64,000 nt of DNA from Desulfomonile sp963700305 (GCA_963700305.1 CAVOXB010000026.1:62001-126000); one strand, 5' to 3'; counted from the first letter of the stretch, positions 1 to 9,367 are shown. The notes: generated from the sequence alone by a model not told the origin. Numbers and translations: made by a program.

Positions 1-1
1 T

Positions 2-1042
2 GTGTTCCGAACCTCCAGAAACGCGGGAAAATGGACAGACATTTGGATCGACAAGTCGGCCAAGACGCTCACAAAGGGGGTCCTTCTCCAGACCAGTTCC
101 AGAGACTTCCTCCGAAAAGTAGAGATCAGAGGTTCGGACAACGGCAAAGAGGAATATGTAGTCAGCATGGATGGGCTGGTAATGGATGTATCCAAACCGC
201 TCCCAATTCACAATCTCAGACTGGTGCATACCGTAAATAATTTCCAGTACGTCCATCTCCGAATAATCGATGACGACATGCCGCCGCTCAAAATAGAAGG
301 GGTGCTCTGTTATCCCCCTTCTCCTACGAACTATATGTCCCGGCCCTTGGATTTCCGAATTATTGAAAAAAAGACCGACATTGCGACAAACACCACAACT
401 CTGGTGCTGGATTTGGGAGAAAAGAGATTTCCTCTCGAGAGATTGGCAATAACTACTCCTGCTCGTGACTTCTCAGCAAAGCTAATCCTCTCTGGCGCTT
501 CTTCCTCCACGCCTGACATTTGGAAGAAATTTCATGAAGGCACAGTTTTCCGGGTTCAGAAAGAGGATGCAGTAAAAGACGACCTGACTGCGATGGTGAA
601 GCCGCAGAATTTCAGGTACCTAAAGCTGGAATTAATTGGCTCGAAGGCGGTTCCAGTAGAAAAGATCGACCTAACAGCCTCTATGCGTGCGGTCGTATTC
701 AATTACACAAAGGGTTTTAATTATAGACTTCTCTATGACAACCCTTCCGCTGTTGCGGTCCATCACGATGACAAGCTTCTTTCTGTAAACATGACTCGAA
801 TTGCGAGCGCCTCGCTTGAGACGTCCTTGGATGAAGAACAAAAAAACCTCCCTGCCCCCCCAGCGCCTCAGCGGCTCACTGAAGTGGAACCGGTTCAGTC
901 CAGCAATTGGACCAAAGCCTTTGGAATAGCTATGCTGCTAATAGGACTGCTGTTTCTTTTCGGCCTAATGTTGAGAGCGAGATCACTCAAACGAGCTGAA
1001 AGGCGCCGCAATTCAAGAATAGTCTATACAAGATTCGAGTGA
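2..1042 (+). CDS. Membrane-anchored envelope protein, DUF3999-like, 5' end outside window
   Basis: The frame is open to the left edge, so the true start is not visible. The 346 visible codons encode a beta-rich, polar region, then a Pro-rich stretch (PAPPAPQ) and one membrane segment at about residues 304-324 (IAMLLIGLLFLFGLML), followed by an Arg-rich cytoplasmic tail (RARSLKRAERRR). The motif LDLGEKRFPLERL near residue 137 resembles DUF3999 proteins, which are periplasmic with a C-terminal anchor and have no known function. That family link is from memory and moderate in strength. The gene ends 3 bases from the convergent FHA gene. Confidence 0.6.
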   Translation: MFRTSRNAGKWTDIWIDKSAKTLTKGVLLQTSSRDFLRKVEIRGSDNGKEEYVVSMDGLVMDVSKPLPIHNLRLVHTVNNFQYVHLRIIDDDMPPLKIEGVLCYPPSPTNYMSRPLDFRIIEKKTDIATNTTTLVLDLGEKRFPLERLAITTPARDFSAKLILSGASSSTPDIWKKFHEGTVFRVQKEDAVKDDLTAMVKPQNFRYLKLELIGSKAVPVEKIDLTASMRAVVFNYTKGFNYRLLYDNPSAVAVHHDDKLLSVNMTRIASASLETSLDEEQKNLPAPPAPQRLTEVEPVQSSNWTKAFGIAMLLIGLLFLFGLMLRARSLKRAERRRNSRIVYTRFE

Positions 1043-1045
1043 AGA

Positions 1046-1810
1046 CTAAAGCAGGATTTCCTCACGCAAATTGAAGGTCATACGTGTGCCACCGATGCTT
1101 ATTTCATCCCCATCTTGAAGCTGAATCTGGGTTACGACAGCTTCACCATTTACTTCGGGTTTTTTCAACCCCTCCGCATAGGCCAGGAAAAAGCCATTAG
1201 GTCTTTTATTTATCAGTGCCGCTGTTTTGCCTACCAGTAATCCGGAACATTTCACGTCCGCATCACCGGATTTACCTAAAGTTGTCAGGCGTTTCGTCAA
1301 ATCAATTATCTGAGGAGTCCCTCCTGATATTATCGTAATCGAGCCATGCAGCTCTATTTTTTTCGGGCGCTCTGGAGGTTTTTCGTCAGAAAAGCCTTTC
1401 TCCGCGTCTTGTTTTGCCAGTAGTTCCTGCTGCGCTTGTGTATCGAGTATCACAGTATCCCTGAATGCAGGCTGCTTTTGAGGCATCTGCGCACTTCGCA
1501 GGGGGCGCTCTTCTTCAGGCCGCAAATCGAAAAAGTCCAAGATATGCTTGCCAACGATGAGGATATCGCCGTCAAACACGTGTTCTCTGGCAATTTTCTT
1601 CTCATTGACAAAAGTTCCGTTGAGGGATTCCAGATCCACCAACACATAATAATTAGGTTCCTCTTCTTCTATGAGCGCGTGATGGCCCGAGACGGCCATG
1701 TTATCAATCACTACGTCATTGTCATCGCGTCTGCCAATGGTAACCGGAGTTTTTTCGAAAGTGTACTCCTCCAGAACCGCATCCTGAAACTTCAGGACCA
1801 GCTTAAACAT
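1046..1810 (-). CDS. Protein with two FHA domains
   Basis: About 254 aa. The first FHA domain, about residues 1-95, has the canonical elements: GRRDDNDVVI, SGHHA and LNGTFVN, with a Ser/His pair for phosphothreonine binding. A linker of about 35 residues leads to a second, diverged FHA fold at about 130-245 (LGKSGDADV, then NGEAV and QDGDEISIG), which lacks a clear S-x-x-H motif and may not bind phosphopeptide. The start ATG at 1808-1810 follows GGAGG and overlaps the stop of the PP2C gene by 8 bases, so the two are cotranscribed and probably translationally coupled. The likely role is reading phosphothreonine marks that the neighbouring phosphatase removes. No kinase adjoins; one lies at 14.5 kb. 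Confidence 0.85.
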   Translation of the reverse strand: MFKLVLKFQDAVLEEYTFEKTPVTIGRRDDNDVVIDNMAVSGHHALIEEEEPNYYVLVDLESLNGTFVNEKKIAREHVFDGDILIVGKHILDFFDLRPEEERPLRSAQMPQKQPAFRDTVILDTQAQQELLAKQDAEKGFSDEKPPERPKKIELHGSITIISGGTPQIIDLTKRLTTLGKSGDADVKCSGLLVGKTAALINKRPNGFFLAYAEGLKKPEVNGEAVVTQIQLQDGDEISIGGTRMTFNLREEILL

Positions 1811-2678
1811 CGATATCCTCCACATCTTCTTGCTGTTTAATATCCTGAATGGTCGAGCAATCGGAGGCATCAGGAGCGACAACCAAGTCTAAATCCTTGT
1901 CCTGTTCGGGATCTTCATGAAAGACCGTTAAGGCCAGGGTGGTGTTGTCCGGTCCGCCACGTTCATTTACTCGATCTATTATACGTTCCAGGGTCTTCTC
2001 CCCGGGAGTCCCATTCAGGACCTCTTCGAGGAGCTCTTGATCTTCCATTACTGCAGTTACGCCGTCAGTGCACAGGACAAACCTATCGCCAGGAAATATG
2101 GCCAGCTCATCCATGTGTATGCGAATCCTGGGATCTACACCTATAACAGAAGAGAGGATGTGTCTCAACTGAGATTCTCGAGCTTCTTCTCGGCTCATGA
2201 CGCCCCGTTCCACTTGATCCTCGGCCAGAGTGTGATCCTTCGAAATCTGTTCGATGGTCCCGTTTCGTATGAGGTACATTCGTGTGTCGCCGACATTGAT
2301 CATAGAAACCGTGTAATCATGAATCGCCATGCCGGTCATGGTGCTTCCCATCCCGACATATGCTTCGCCTTCCATTGATTTTTCCAGGACTACCCTATTG
2401 GCGATAAAAGTAGCCTGACGGAGAAGATTGGCCTGAAATGTGAAAGTGTTATCGTAATCATCAAAAATATCCAGCTTCTCATCACTGGCTTTGGAATATT
2501 TCTTATAAAACGAAGCAATTGTCTCCATAGCGAGCAGCGACGCCACTTCGCCAGCGCGATGTCCACCCATTCCATCCAGAACAAGCACGAGTTCCTGGTC
2601 GGGATCTATATAGAGGCAGTCCTCGTTTGTCGCACGTTGCTTTCCAGTATCGGTTCTGCCCCAACACTCAACAATCAC
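1803..2678 (-). CDS. PP2C-family Ser/Thr protein phosphatase
   Basis: About 291 aa, the usual size for a stand-alone bacterial PP2C (Stp/PrpC type). The metal-binding and catalytic motifs appear in order: TNEDCLY, LDGMGGH near the N-terminus, NVGDTRMYLI in the middle, LCTDGVTAVM, and GGPDNTTL near the C-terminus. The GTG start is chosen because GGGAGG sits just upstream; the frame itself is open 12 codons further. The C-terminal tail after the catalytic domain is acidic (EDPEQDKDLDL, EDVEDIDV). The product is cytosolic and should dephosphorylate phospho-Ser/Thr. It is coupled to the downstream FHA gene. Confidence 0.9.
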   Translation of the reverse strand: MIVECWGRTDTGKQRATNEDCLYIDPDQELVLVLDGMGGHRAGEVASLLAMETIASFYKKYSKASDEKLDIFDDYDNTFTFQANLLRQATFIANRVVLEKSMEGEAYVGMGSTMTGMAIHDYTVSMINVGDTRMYLIRNGTIEQISKDHTLAEDQVERGVMSREEARESQLRHILSSVIGVDPRIRIHMDELAIFPGDRFVLCTDGVTAVMEDQELLEEVLNGTPGEKTLERIIDRVNERGGPDNTTLALTVFHEDPEQDKDLDLVVAPDASDCSTIQDIKQQEDVEDIDV

Positions 2679-2926
2679 ATTGCCTCCCTTAGCCAAAATA
2701 ATACACTTTAGCAACCGGTTCAGTCTTGGGTCCCAAAAATGGCGCAGTTCTTTCTACCTTCTTCGACGGACCAGAGTTCGAAATGTAATAGATTTCCCCT
2801 GGCGAATCAAGAACTATCGTCTTGAATTTCCTGTGATCTGCTTGTTATGCGAATTTAACGGCAAGATAAATCATTGGAGATTGCTGCATCGTTCCCGGAT
2901 GCTTCCGGAAACTACAGCGAACCGAA

Positions 2927-3079
2927 TCAATTTGATTTTGAGGGCTTGCAGGTTGAGCAATCCTTGACCAGTTTCCCGCCGTTCTCGTAGCAATAATGTC
3001 CGTCCAGCCATGTCTTGAATTTCATGCAGGCCATGCTGTCAATGCAACAACTGTACTTCAGCCTCATGCTCTGGTTCAT
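2927..3079 (-). CDS. Small Cys-rich protein, unknown function
   Basis: About 50 aa starting at an ATG preceded by GGAGGTG at 7-base spacing. Cysteines occur as CC, C, C and CSTC (motifs YSCCIDSMACM, GHYCYENGG and DCSTC), which suggests a small metal-binding or disulfide-stabilised fold. It is basic and has no signal peptide. I do not recognise the family. The good ribosome site and the cysteine spacing support it as real; its short length keeps confidence low. Confidence 0.45.
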   Translation of the reverse strand: MNQSMRLKYSCCIDSMACMKFKTWLDGHYCYENGGKLVKDCSTCKPSKSN

Positions 3080-3314
3080 TTTGAACACCTCCGACGAAAC
3101 TGCTCCAATTCTACTCACAAACTTAATGCACTTGATGTTCCAGTCAAGAGCGCAGCCGCTGATGACTTATCTGAAAACAACTATGTCAAAAGAAAGTAAG
3201 GATCGGGTTCGAAGCGCCCGCGTTGGAAACACCGTCGCTGTACGTCAGCAGAACGCCACAGAGGAAGAGGTTTAGCTCAGGATGGGTAAAGGAATTGCCA
3301 CGGCAAGATTCACT

Positions 3315-3665
3315 CTATCGAGTTTGCCTGGCCAATGAGCGCTTCGGGGTGATGAGTCTTTTGTTCCCGGGTTTCTTTGTAATGGCTTTGCGTACAGTCT
3401 CGAAATAGGTTTTCTTCATTAACGCGGAGCACTTGCGGACTTTGTTTTTCCCTGTGCTCATGAAAGAGCTCCAGGTCCCACGCGGGTATTGAAGGGAGAA
3501 TTTTGACGCGTCACGTTTGGCAGCCTTTATGGCTTGGCGTACGTTACTAGGGCACTCTTCTGCTTGAAATTGTTCTCCGGAGTGTGACATTGGCAGGCTG
3601 AATGCACCCACGGTCCCTGACGAAAACAACAGTAAGAAAAGCAAAATGAAGACCAACCTGCTCAT
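3315..3665 (-). CDS. Small exported basic protein, unknown
   Basis: About 116 aa with a clear signal peptide (MSRLVFILLFLLLFSS, probable cleavage after GAFS or nearby). The mature part is Lys/Arg-rich with two cysteines (AEECPSN and VRKCSAL) that could form one disulfide. I do not recognise a family. The ribosome site is weak (GGATGATGG about 9 bases before the ATG). It stands alone between the Cys-rich small gene and the polysaccharide export gene. Confidence 0.5.
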   Translation of the reverse strand: MSRLVFILLFLLLFSSGTVGAFSLPMSHSGEQFQAEECPSNVRQAIKAAKRDASKFSLQYPRGTWSSFMSTGKNKVRKCSALMKKTYFETVRKAITKKPGNKRLITPKRSLARQTR

Positions 3666-3788
3666 CTGTTAACCATCATCCCAACAAATAATTGATAGGG
3701 CTCAGACTGCATCTTTGGCAGTTTCTAGGGGGCCTATGTCTCTGTCCCCACGCCTCGCCTGATCTATACATACTTTATTTTAGCGAGT

Positions 3789-4871
3789 TTATTTTCCAAT
3801 GTCTGTAAGAGTCTTCACAAAGGAAGCCACTTCAGCGACGGTGGAGAAATACTGCTCCATGAAGACCCTCAAATCCCGGATGTAAGTCTTGGGAACGTAG
3901 ATCACGTCGTATGGCTTCACTAATATGGCCGGCGACATGTCGCCAACGTCCAGAATGCGCTTCAGGTCGAGCCTACGACCGATAGGTTTCCCGTAAACGT
4001 TCTTGGAAATTAGAATTACACTCGTGAGATCAGCTGTGTCGTGTCTGGGACCGCCGGCAAGGGCAAGCGCCTGCAGAGATGAAATTGGCTGCCTCAAATC
4101 ATACGCCCCCGGAGTGGTCACCTCACCAAGGATATATACTTTTCGTGATCTGGCGGAAGACAACGCCATTGAAGCAACCACGTGCTTGAGTTCTCCCTTT
4201 CTGTAAAGCTTGTTCACCGTGCGCTCAACATCTGCCACCGTGTGCCCGGCTGCTAGAATTCGGTCTTTCAACAGAGGTAGATCAATTGTCCCGTCAGGTT
4301 TGACCGTCAACTGAGTCTGTTGTCCCGAGGTCAAAGTCGTAAGGGATTCTACCAGGCGCTGAACTTTTTGATAAAATTGGCTCACTGATACAGTAACCAT
4401 TTTATAATTCCTAAATTTGGGGTCTGAATCGCCATTTCTGAGGATGTTAGCCTGTCGAAGTTTTTCTTCGATTTTTCTGGCTAGTTCCTCCGGAGCCAGT
4501 CCGAACGCCCTAATATCTCCGACTCCGGGCAGGGTTATCATGCCGTCCGGCCGAATGACCACCTTGCGATTGAGCTCCGGATCCAAAATGAACTCGATCT
4601 CCACCTCATCCAGCGTATCAAGCTTGTAAGAACCCGCCGGGATGGTCCATTCGGTTTGGAAATTAACAGTTAAAAGGTCATCCGGGCCAACACGATAATT
4701 CCTGCAGACTATGTCGAAGGCTTCGGCCAAGTCGTGCATCTGGGGTGTCTTGGCCGGACCGGGATAAGGCCTGAAAGGGGATGGTATGAGGCCGATGCAG
4801 CCGCCGAGGGCGAGGGCGGTGATGGCGGCTGTCAGGGTTTTCCATGATAAAATTAGTCTGAGTTTCAGCAT
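3789..4871 (-). CDS. Polysaccharide export outer-membrane lipoprotein (Wza/KpsD-like, SLBB domains)
   Basis: About 360 aa. The N-terminus is a lipoprotein signal with lipobox ALGGC. It is followed by a polysaccharide-export domain (YRVGPDDLL, then VVIRPDGMITLPGVGDI, residues about 55-150), a second repeat of that pattern (VKPDGTIDLPLL, about 190), and an SLBB region (VYILGEVTTPGAYDL, about 245-330). Such proteins form the outer-membrane channel for capsule or exopolysaccharide. The frame opens at GTG 4880, but ATG 4871 leads directly into the signal peptide; neither has a strong ribosome site. The divergent neighbour is a CpsB-like phosphatase, which fits polysaccharide biology, although no glycosyltransferases are in the window. 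Confidence 0.87.
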   Translation of the reverse strand: MLKLRLILSWKTLTAAITALALGGCIGLIPSPFRPYPGPAKTPQMHDLAEAFDIVCRNYRVGPDDLLTVNFQTEWTIPAGSYKLDTLDEVEIEFILDPELNRKVVIRPDGMITLPGVGDIRAFGLAPEELARKIEEKLRQANILRNGDSDPKFRNYKMVTVSVSQFYQKVQRLVESLTTLTSGQQTQLTVKPDGTIDLPLLKDRILAAGHTVADVERTVNKLYRKGELKHVVASMALSSARSRKVYILGEVTTPGAYDLRQPISSLQALALAGGPRHDTADLTSVILISKNVYGKPIGRRLDLKRILDVGDMSPAILVKPYDVIYVPKTYIRDLRVFMEQYFSTVAEVASFVKTLTDIGK

Positions 4872-5202
4872 GCTTACCACAATGGAGGCAAGAACGTTAC
4901 TTTAACTTCTGAAGATAACATTATCAGATATAAGGAGAATCCGCAAGACAATATGCCCGGTCTTCTTTCTCAAATGAAAAAATCTCCTAAAAAATTCATC
5001 CCGCAATGATGACGTTTCCGTGGCGGGTGATAATGATGCCTACTAAAGTACGGATTCGGCTTATTTGAATGCGCATGGTGAAGTCCGGGAAAAGCGTGTC
5101 AATGTATGTGCGTTTTCGCATCACGCTTGTGATATCATGGCCACACATTGTTTTTCGGTATGTTTATGCGATCCCTAGCTATCCGACGAAGCGCTTGCAG
5201 CC
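4872..5202. other. Divergent intergenic region between export lipoprotein and CpsB-like gene
   Basis: About 330 bases, fairly AT-rich, separating two divergent polysaccharide-related genes, so it probably holds both promoters. I found no convincing -35/-10 pair, palindrome or RNA structure in it. Confidence 0.5.
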
Positions 5203-5982
5203 ATGATAGATCTTCACAATCACGTGTTGCCCGGACTGGACGACGGAGCTGCTGACTTGGCCGAGAGTCTTAGCATGTGCCGCATTGCGGAAAAAGATGG
5301 CATAAAGGTGATAGTCGCGACCCCCCATTCCTTTGACGGAGACCACGTAACAGCTCCGGAAGCTGTCTTGAGCTTAGTCAGGCAACTAAACGGCATTCTG
5401 AAAAAGGAACGGCTGGATATAAGAATTCTGCCCGGAATGGAGATTCGGGTGGTTCCGGAACTACCGGAGCTCTTGTCCGCGTCTAAGCTTGTGGCATTGA
5501 ACGAGGGAAAATACCTGCTTCTCGAATTTCAGCACGCGCATGTGCCGGCAGGTTTTGACAGACTTGTGAATTTGCTGAAAGGGGCCGGTTACGCAATTGT
5601 GCTTGGCCATCCGGAAAAGAACCTCAGAATTCAGCAGGATCAGGATTACTTGCCCAACCTTATGGAATCATTGGGGGCATGGGATCTCATAATCCAGATT
5701 TCAGCGGACAGCCTTACTGGGGCTGCGGGAAAGATCGCTTATGACACTGCGCGCTTCTTAATGAAAAAAGGACTGGTGCAGGTAATTGCTACTGACGCAC
5801 ATTCTCCGGAGGCGAGACCTCCTCTGCTTTCAGAGGCATTAGCTGAGGCGGCAAGAACTGTGGGCGAAGCGAGAGCACGCCGAATGGTACACGATGTCCC
5901 CCTGGCGATTCTCAACGGAATCGGATTTCCGCAACTGGAACAATCCGCTCCTCAACGGCCCTGGTGGAAAATCTTTTCCTAG
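5203..5982 (+). CDS. CpsB/YwqE-type PHP-fold tyrosine-protein phosphatase
   Basis: About 259 aa, the usual family length. PHP-domain metal ligands are visible: MIDLHNHVLPGLDDGA at the N-terminus, ATPH near residue 45, the GMEIRV region near 85, LGHPEKN near 145 and ATDAHS near 200. Family members dephosphorylate the tyrosine-rich tail of exopolysaccharide co-polymerase kinases (Wzc/CpsD). No such kinase lies in the window. The start ATG fits the N-terminal motif exactly, although its ribosome site is poor. Confidence 0.88.
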   Translation: MIDLHNHVLPGLDDGAADLAESLSMCRIAEKDGIKVIVATPHSFDGDHVTAPEAVLSLVRQLNGILKKERLDIRILPGMEIRVVPELPELLSASKLVALNEGKYLLLEFQHAHVPAGFDRLVNLLKGAGYAIVLGHPEKNLRIQQDQDYLPNLMESLGAWDLIIQISADSLTGAAGKIAYDTARFLMKKGLVQVIATDAHSPEARPPLLSEALAEAARTVGEARARRMVHDVPLAILNGIGFPQLEQSAPQRPWWKIFS

Positions 5983-6005
5983 CATTTTCGGCTCTTTTGA
6001 TCCGA

Positions 6006-6872
6006 TCAAAAAAAACAGACGTATTCAGCGAAAAACGATGACCATGTTATGTCAATCCGCTTGTCGCTCACGTCGTATTCCATGGAGGTGTAGCGCCAGC
6101 CGCCTCTAAGGCCAGAGGCCCCCTTTGAGCTTCTAGGGGTCTTTGCTCCGATAGCGACCTCCATTTCCCTCACGAGACTTCCGGTGATTGCCGGGTGACG
6201 GTATCGTATCTCTACACTTGGCGTTATAGATCCAAAATCAGAAGGATTATAAGACGCGTGGCATCCGATTGTGACAGGCCTGGGCCAGACAATCAGATCA
6301 TTTCCGGCATTGGGCAATGAATAGCTGAAGGTGGGCTGTTTCCACAGCATGTCCGCGTTCAGGCCGAAACGCAGGCTTCCATTGTCCATAAGGTCCAAGT
6401 CTCCGCCAAATCTCCATTCAGGCCATTGAAGATTACCCTTTTTCCCATTCAAGTCTTTGGAGTACGCATCATAATGCAGGCGCAACCCAAAGCGACTTAT
6501 CTGGGTGCGCGCCATAGTTTCAACCAGGAATCCCTGTTTCTCGAATCCAAGGTTCTTTATGAAATCCAGCGAAGTGCCCGAGTCTGTATTTGTAAACTTG
6601 CCTTGTTCCAATGAAGCCAGCATTGCTCTGGCGCGTAGTTCTCCCCTGAAGCTGGGAGCGAACGAGAAAGGCGACCATCCCATCCCTGATTCCGCGTCCT
6701 GCGCTGTTTTATTGCCCAAGAAAGGCATGTAGGTGGAGACATACCCGAGGGGATTATTCATTCCGCTCCACATTTGCGCGTGGGCAGATTCCACAGAGAG
6801 AAGCAGCAACAGAGCCAAGGGGATAAGGGCCGATTTTCGTGATAGAAGGCATGTATCAGTTTTGTGTAACAT
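6006..6872 (-). CDS. Predicted outer-membrane/exported protein, unknown
   Basis: About 288 aa with a signal peptide (hydrophobic LIPLALLLLLSV, cleavage after SAHA). The mature region alternates aromatic and polar residues in short strands and ends in ...EYVCFF; a terminal Phe is typical of outer-membrane barrels inserted by BAM. I do not recognise a specific family. A possible promoter lies at 6908-6935. Confidence 0.6.
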   Translation of the reverse strand: MLHKTDTCLLSRKSALIPLALLLLLSVESAHAQMWSGMNNPLGYVSTYMPFLGNKTAQDAESGMGWSPFSFAPSFRGELRARAMLASLEQGKFTNTDSGTSLDFIKNLGFEKQGFLVETMARTQISRFGLRLHYDAYSKDLNGKKGNLQWPEWRFGGDLDLMDNGSLRFGLNADMLWKQPTFSYSLPNAGNDLIVWPRPVTIGCHASYNPSDFGSITPSVEIRYRHPAITGSLVREMEVAIGAKTPRSSKGASGLRGGWRYTSMEYDVSDKRIDITWSSFFAEYVCFF

Positions 6873-6907
6873 AAATAGCTTTTTTGTGACTATAGATAAT
6901 GTGTAAC

Positions 6908-6935
6908 ATTAAATAGCACTGAGAACATATTACAA
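6908..6935 (-). promoter_or_regulatory. Candidate sigma70 promoter for the 6006-6872 gene
   Basis: Read on the minus strand: TTGTAA (6935-6930), 16-base spacer, TTTAAT (6913-6908), about 35 bases before the start codon. The surrounding sequence is AT-rich. The -10 matches 5 of 6 and the -35 4 of 6. Confidence 0.35.
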
Positions 6936-7152
6936 TTCATAGATAAAATCAAATTCTTTGTCCATTAGGATCGTATGCGTTCATGTGCGTGGGGAGCGAA
7001 TCTAGCGCAAACATGTCAGTGCGGGCTAACCAAGCAATCTCATCGGGTTGCTCCTGCACAAAGGAAATTCTCCAGTCATCGCAGCGACCGTCTTGCCTGC
7101 TCTTTAGGTTGGCTCTTCGTCCCCGGGGTGAGGCGGGATGATTGAAAAAAGT

Positions 7153-7770
7153 CTATTTGAGCATCTGCCCCCATTTCTCCGCAGTGATACGGGCAACAAG
7201 CTTGAATTTGCCGTCACCCTCCGGCCTGAAGATAGCCGATTCCCCTTCAGACATATCCACGAAGTCTTTTCCCGCAGCATCGACCAGATTGGGCTTGTGA
7301 CTAACTATCACTGTGTTTTTGGCGGGTGGTGGCCGCGTTCCCAGTAACGTCCGAAGGGCTTTAGATCGGCGGCTATTTTCATTAGGGGAGACCACAAGGC
7401 CGCCTTCGGCAACATCAATCGAAGTCGTTACTTCGGCAACATCGAGAAGCTTTGATGTTTCATACGCACGATGGAACTTGCTGGAAATGACTTTATCAAC
7501 GGGGATCTTCAAGGCCCCAAAAGCCTCTCCCAATGCTTTCGCCTGCTGACGGCCCTCATCTGAGAGTTGCCTTTGCTCCTTAATATTGTCCAAGTTGAGC
7601 GGGTCTGTGTCGGCCTGGTCTGGGTTGGTCTTCGGATGTCGGACAAAGATGACGTGCCCTCCGCTCTTTAGTGCTGTGATGAGATCTTTTTCATTGTGCT
7701 GGCTGAGGGCTTCCGCCAGGATGACGAGCACCAGTAATGACACCAATGCCAATATTGCGAATCGCCTCAT
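7153..7770 (-). CDS. Exported histidine phosphatase-superfamily protein
   Basis: About 205 aa. A signal peptide or anchor (FAILALVSLLVLVILAEA) is followed by a histidine-phosphatase core: VIFVRHPKTN near residue 42 (the RHG motif is RHP here), SSKFHRAYETSKLL near 100 and VIVSHKPN near 155. Glycine is usual after the catalytic His, so Pro is unusual. The catalytic Arg/His pair, the second Arg (FHRA) and the second His (VSHK) are retained. A purine-rich ribosome site (AAGGGGG) precedes the ATG. The substrate is unknown. Confidence 0.78.
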   Translation of the reverse strand: MRRFAILALVSLLVLVILAEALSQHNEKDLITALKSGGHVIFVRHPKTNPDQADTDPLNLDNIKEQRQLSDEGRQQAKALGEAFGALKIPVDKVISSKFHRAYETSKLLDVAEVTTSIDVAEGGLVVSPNENSRRSKALRTLLGTRPPPAKNTVIVSHKPNLVDAAGKDFVDMSEGESAIFRPEGDGKFKLVARITAEKWGQMLK

Positions 7771-7921
7771 GATATTTTCCCCCTTTCATGTGGCCTCTCT
7801 TCATATGACGGATGCGATTGGCATTCGATCTAATTCATGTTTTTTTTCGTCAGCGTGAAATGCATGCATGACAGAAAAGGAAAAGGATTCGAGAAATACC
7901 CGAATCCTTAATGTCTTCTTC

Positions 7922-8009
7922 TGGTGCTCGGAGCGAGAGTCGAACTCGCACAGCCGTAAGGCCCGGTGGATTTTGAGTCCACTGCGTCTACCAATTCCGC
8001 CATCCGAGC
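7922..8009 (-). tRNA. tRNA-Leu (anticodon CAA)
   Basis: A complete class II tRNA. The acceptor stem is GCTCGGA paired with TCCGAGC, with discriminator A and an encoded CCA. The D-arm has the leucine-type GCGGAATTGGTAGACGC. The anticodon stem GTGGA/TCCAC carries loop CTCAAAA, so the anticodon is CAA (reads UUG). A long variable arm (GGGCC..TTACGGC..) and a T-arm with GTTCGACTC follow. A strong promoter lies just upstream at 8049-8077. Confidence 0.97.
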
Positions 8010-8048
8010 ACGTTCAGCAAGAGGCCTGAATCCGGCCTCAACACGGTC

Positions 8049-8077
8049 ACTATACCTTGAATTCCGCGGATTATCAA
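8049..8077 (-). promoter_or_regulatory. Sigma70-type promoter of the tRNA-Leu gene
   Basis: On the minus strand: TTGATA (8077-8072), 17-base spacer, TATAGT (8054-8049), each 5 of 6 to consensus, ending about 40 bases before the tRNA. The leader between them contains a GAGGCC/GGCCTC hairpin. The spacer region carries one of two copies of CCGCGGAATT. Confidence 0.7.
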
Positions 8078-8191
8078 TCAGCAAATTCCGCGGAGCGCAA
8101 CCATTCCGTTAGCGCTCGCTATTCCTGGAACCTCATGGTCGCTTCTAGGAGGACCGTAGCTCCAGGGCAATGGGTACGTCTGCTTGGCGAT

Positions 8192-9120
8192 TTACAAAGG
8201 ACTTGAAAATCCAAGCGATAGACTCCCGCCGATCGTCCAGGATCTGATGTCAACCGTCCAGGAGATGGGCTCGCTGACTGAACCGGAGAGGTTCCATACT
8301 CCCGTATTCACATGCAGCAAATTCCATTTTACGAAGCCGCCAACACCGAGATCAGAGGAGATTCTGAAGCGATAGTCCGACAATATTTCGATAAATGAGC
8401 CCTTAGCAACATCAAAATCGCCGAATTCAGTAAAACCGCGGAAATCCCAAAAATGATATCGGAGGCGTCCGGGAACAAGCGGCGTTGCCAGGATGCGAAA
8501 CAGTAATTCGCCGTTGGCAAATGCCTGGTGAATCTGTGCGCCAATGAGCGGAATATACAAGTTCAAAATATAGTCATCGTCGGTGTTATCGCTGTACTTT
8601 ACTCTCGTGCTGGTATGGTCCCAACGAAAACCTGCTAGAACATCAAAATTGTTGGAGACCCGGCCTCTGACAAGACCATCCATGGACCACCAATAGTACG
8701 AGGGAATTTCAAAATCGACCGTGAATGGAGCAGGGGAATTGTACCAGGTACCCGCCCTGCGTTGAGAGAGAAAGAAAGATCCGGAGATCAGTAGACCAAA
8801 CCGATCCTGAGGCCTGACCTCCTCGGTAATGCCAAGCCAGACCCCTTTGAGCGGCCATTGAGCTGCACTAGATCCGGCCCGGCGGTCAATAGCCCATGTA
8901 CTTCCTCTGGAGTGCTCCAACCACCCGACTTACAGGTTTGGCGCACCAAGAACCGTGCCCACCTGGCGACTATCAGTTTGCGACATATTGCCTGGATAGA
9001 ATAACGAAGGACTGACGAGAGCAGACGTGATGTTATTTGCCGCGCCCCCCTGCGCTGACAAATCAGCCGGCAAAAAACATAACGCCATATACCCAACAAG
9101 AGAATGCAAAGCCTTTTCAA
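8192..9120 (-). pseudogene. Outer-membrane beta-barrel protein, interrupted
   Basis: The frame after 8929 encodes 240 aa rich in alternating aromatic strands (IPSYYWWSMDGLVRGRV, FDVLAGFRWDHTSTRV, SIGG/LSLGF near the C-terminus), typical of an outer-membrane barrel. The same frame upstream encodes a signal-like segment (YMALCFLPADLSAQGG) and mature sequence ending at TAA 8930-8932, which stands where a sense codon would join the two parts. The best ribosome site (GGAGG, 7 bases before TTG at 9118-9120) is in another frame and needs one added base near 9092-9094. So there is one in-frame stop plus one probable indel. It could be a true pseudogene or, in part, sequence error. About 309 aa if intact. 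Confidence 0.55.
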
Positions 9121-9338
9121 GAATCGACCTCCCATCAGAGACTTGCTCGGCATTGCCCCCCGATTCCACGACGAACTCGTATCTCCAGTTTTCGATGAAT
9201 ATTGTGCGCTGCACACATTACTGGAAAACCACCAGCCCCCACAACTCTTTTTTTCAGGCATTTGGACACCCTCTGCACCTGCCATGGCGCTTCTGAACAT
9301 CATGTAAATTTACTGTGATTCTGAGAGATCCTTTTGAG

Positions 9339-9367
9339 TTGACAAGCCTTTCTTCGGACCATAAAAT
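9339..9367 (+). promoter_or_regulatory. Sigma70-type promoter upstream of the LOG-family gene
   Basis: TTGACA at 9339-9344 (perfect), 17-base spacer, TAAAAT at 9362-9367 (5 of 6). The start codon is at 9437, leaving a leader of about 60 bases. Confidence 0.7.

Noticed and set aside
8788..9303. 171-codon minus-strand frame overlapping the barrel gene
   Set aside because: Arg/Cys-rich shadow sequence; only its short signal-like part is relevant, as the likely start of the barrel gene.
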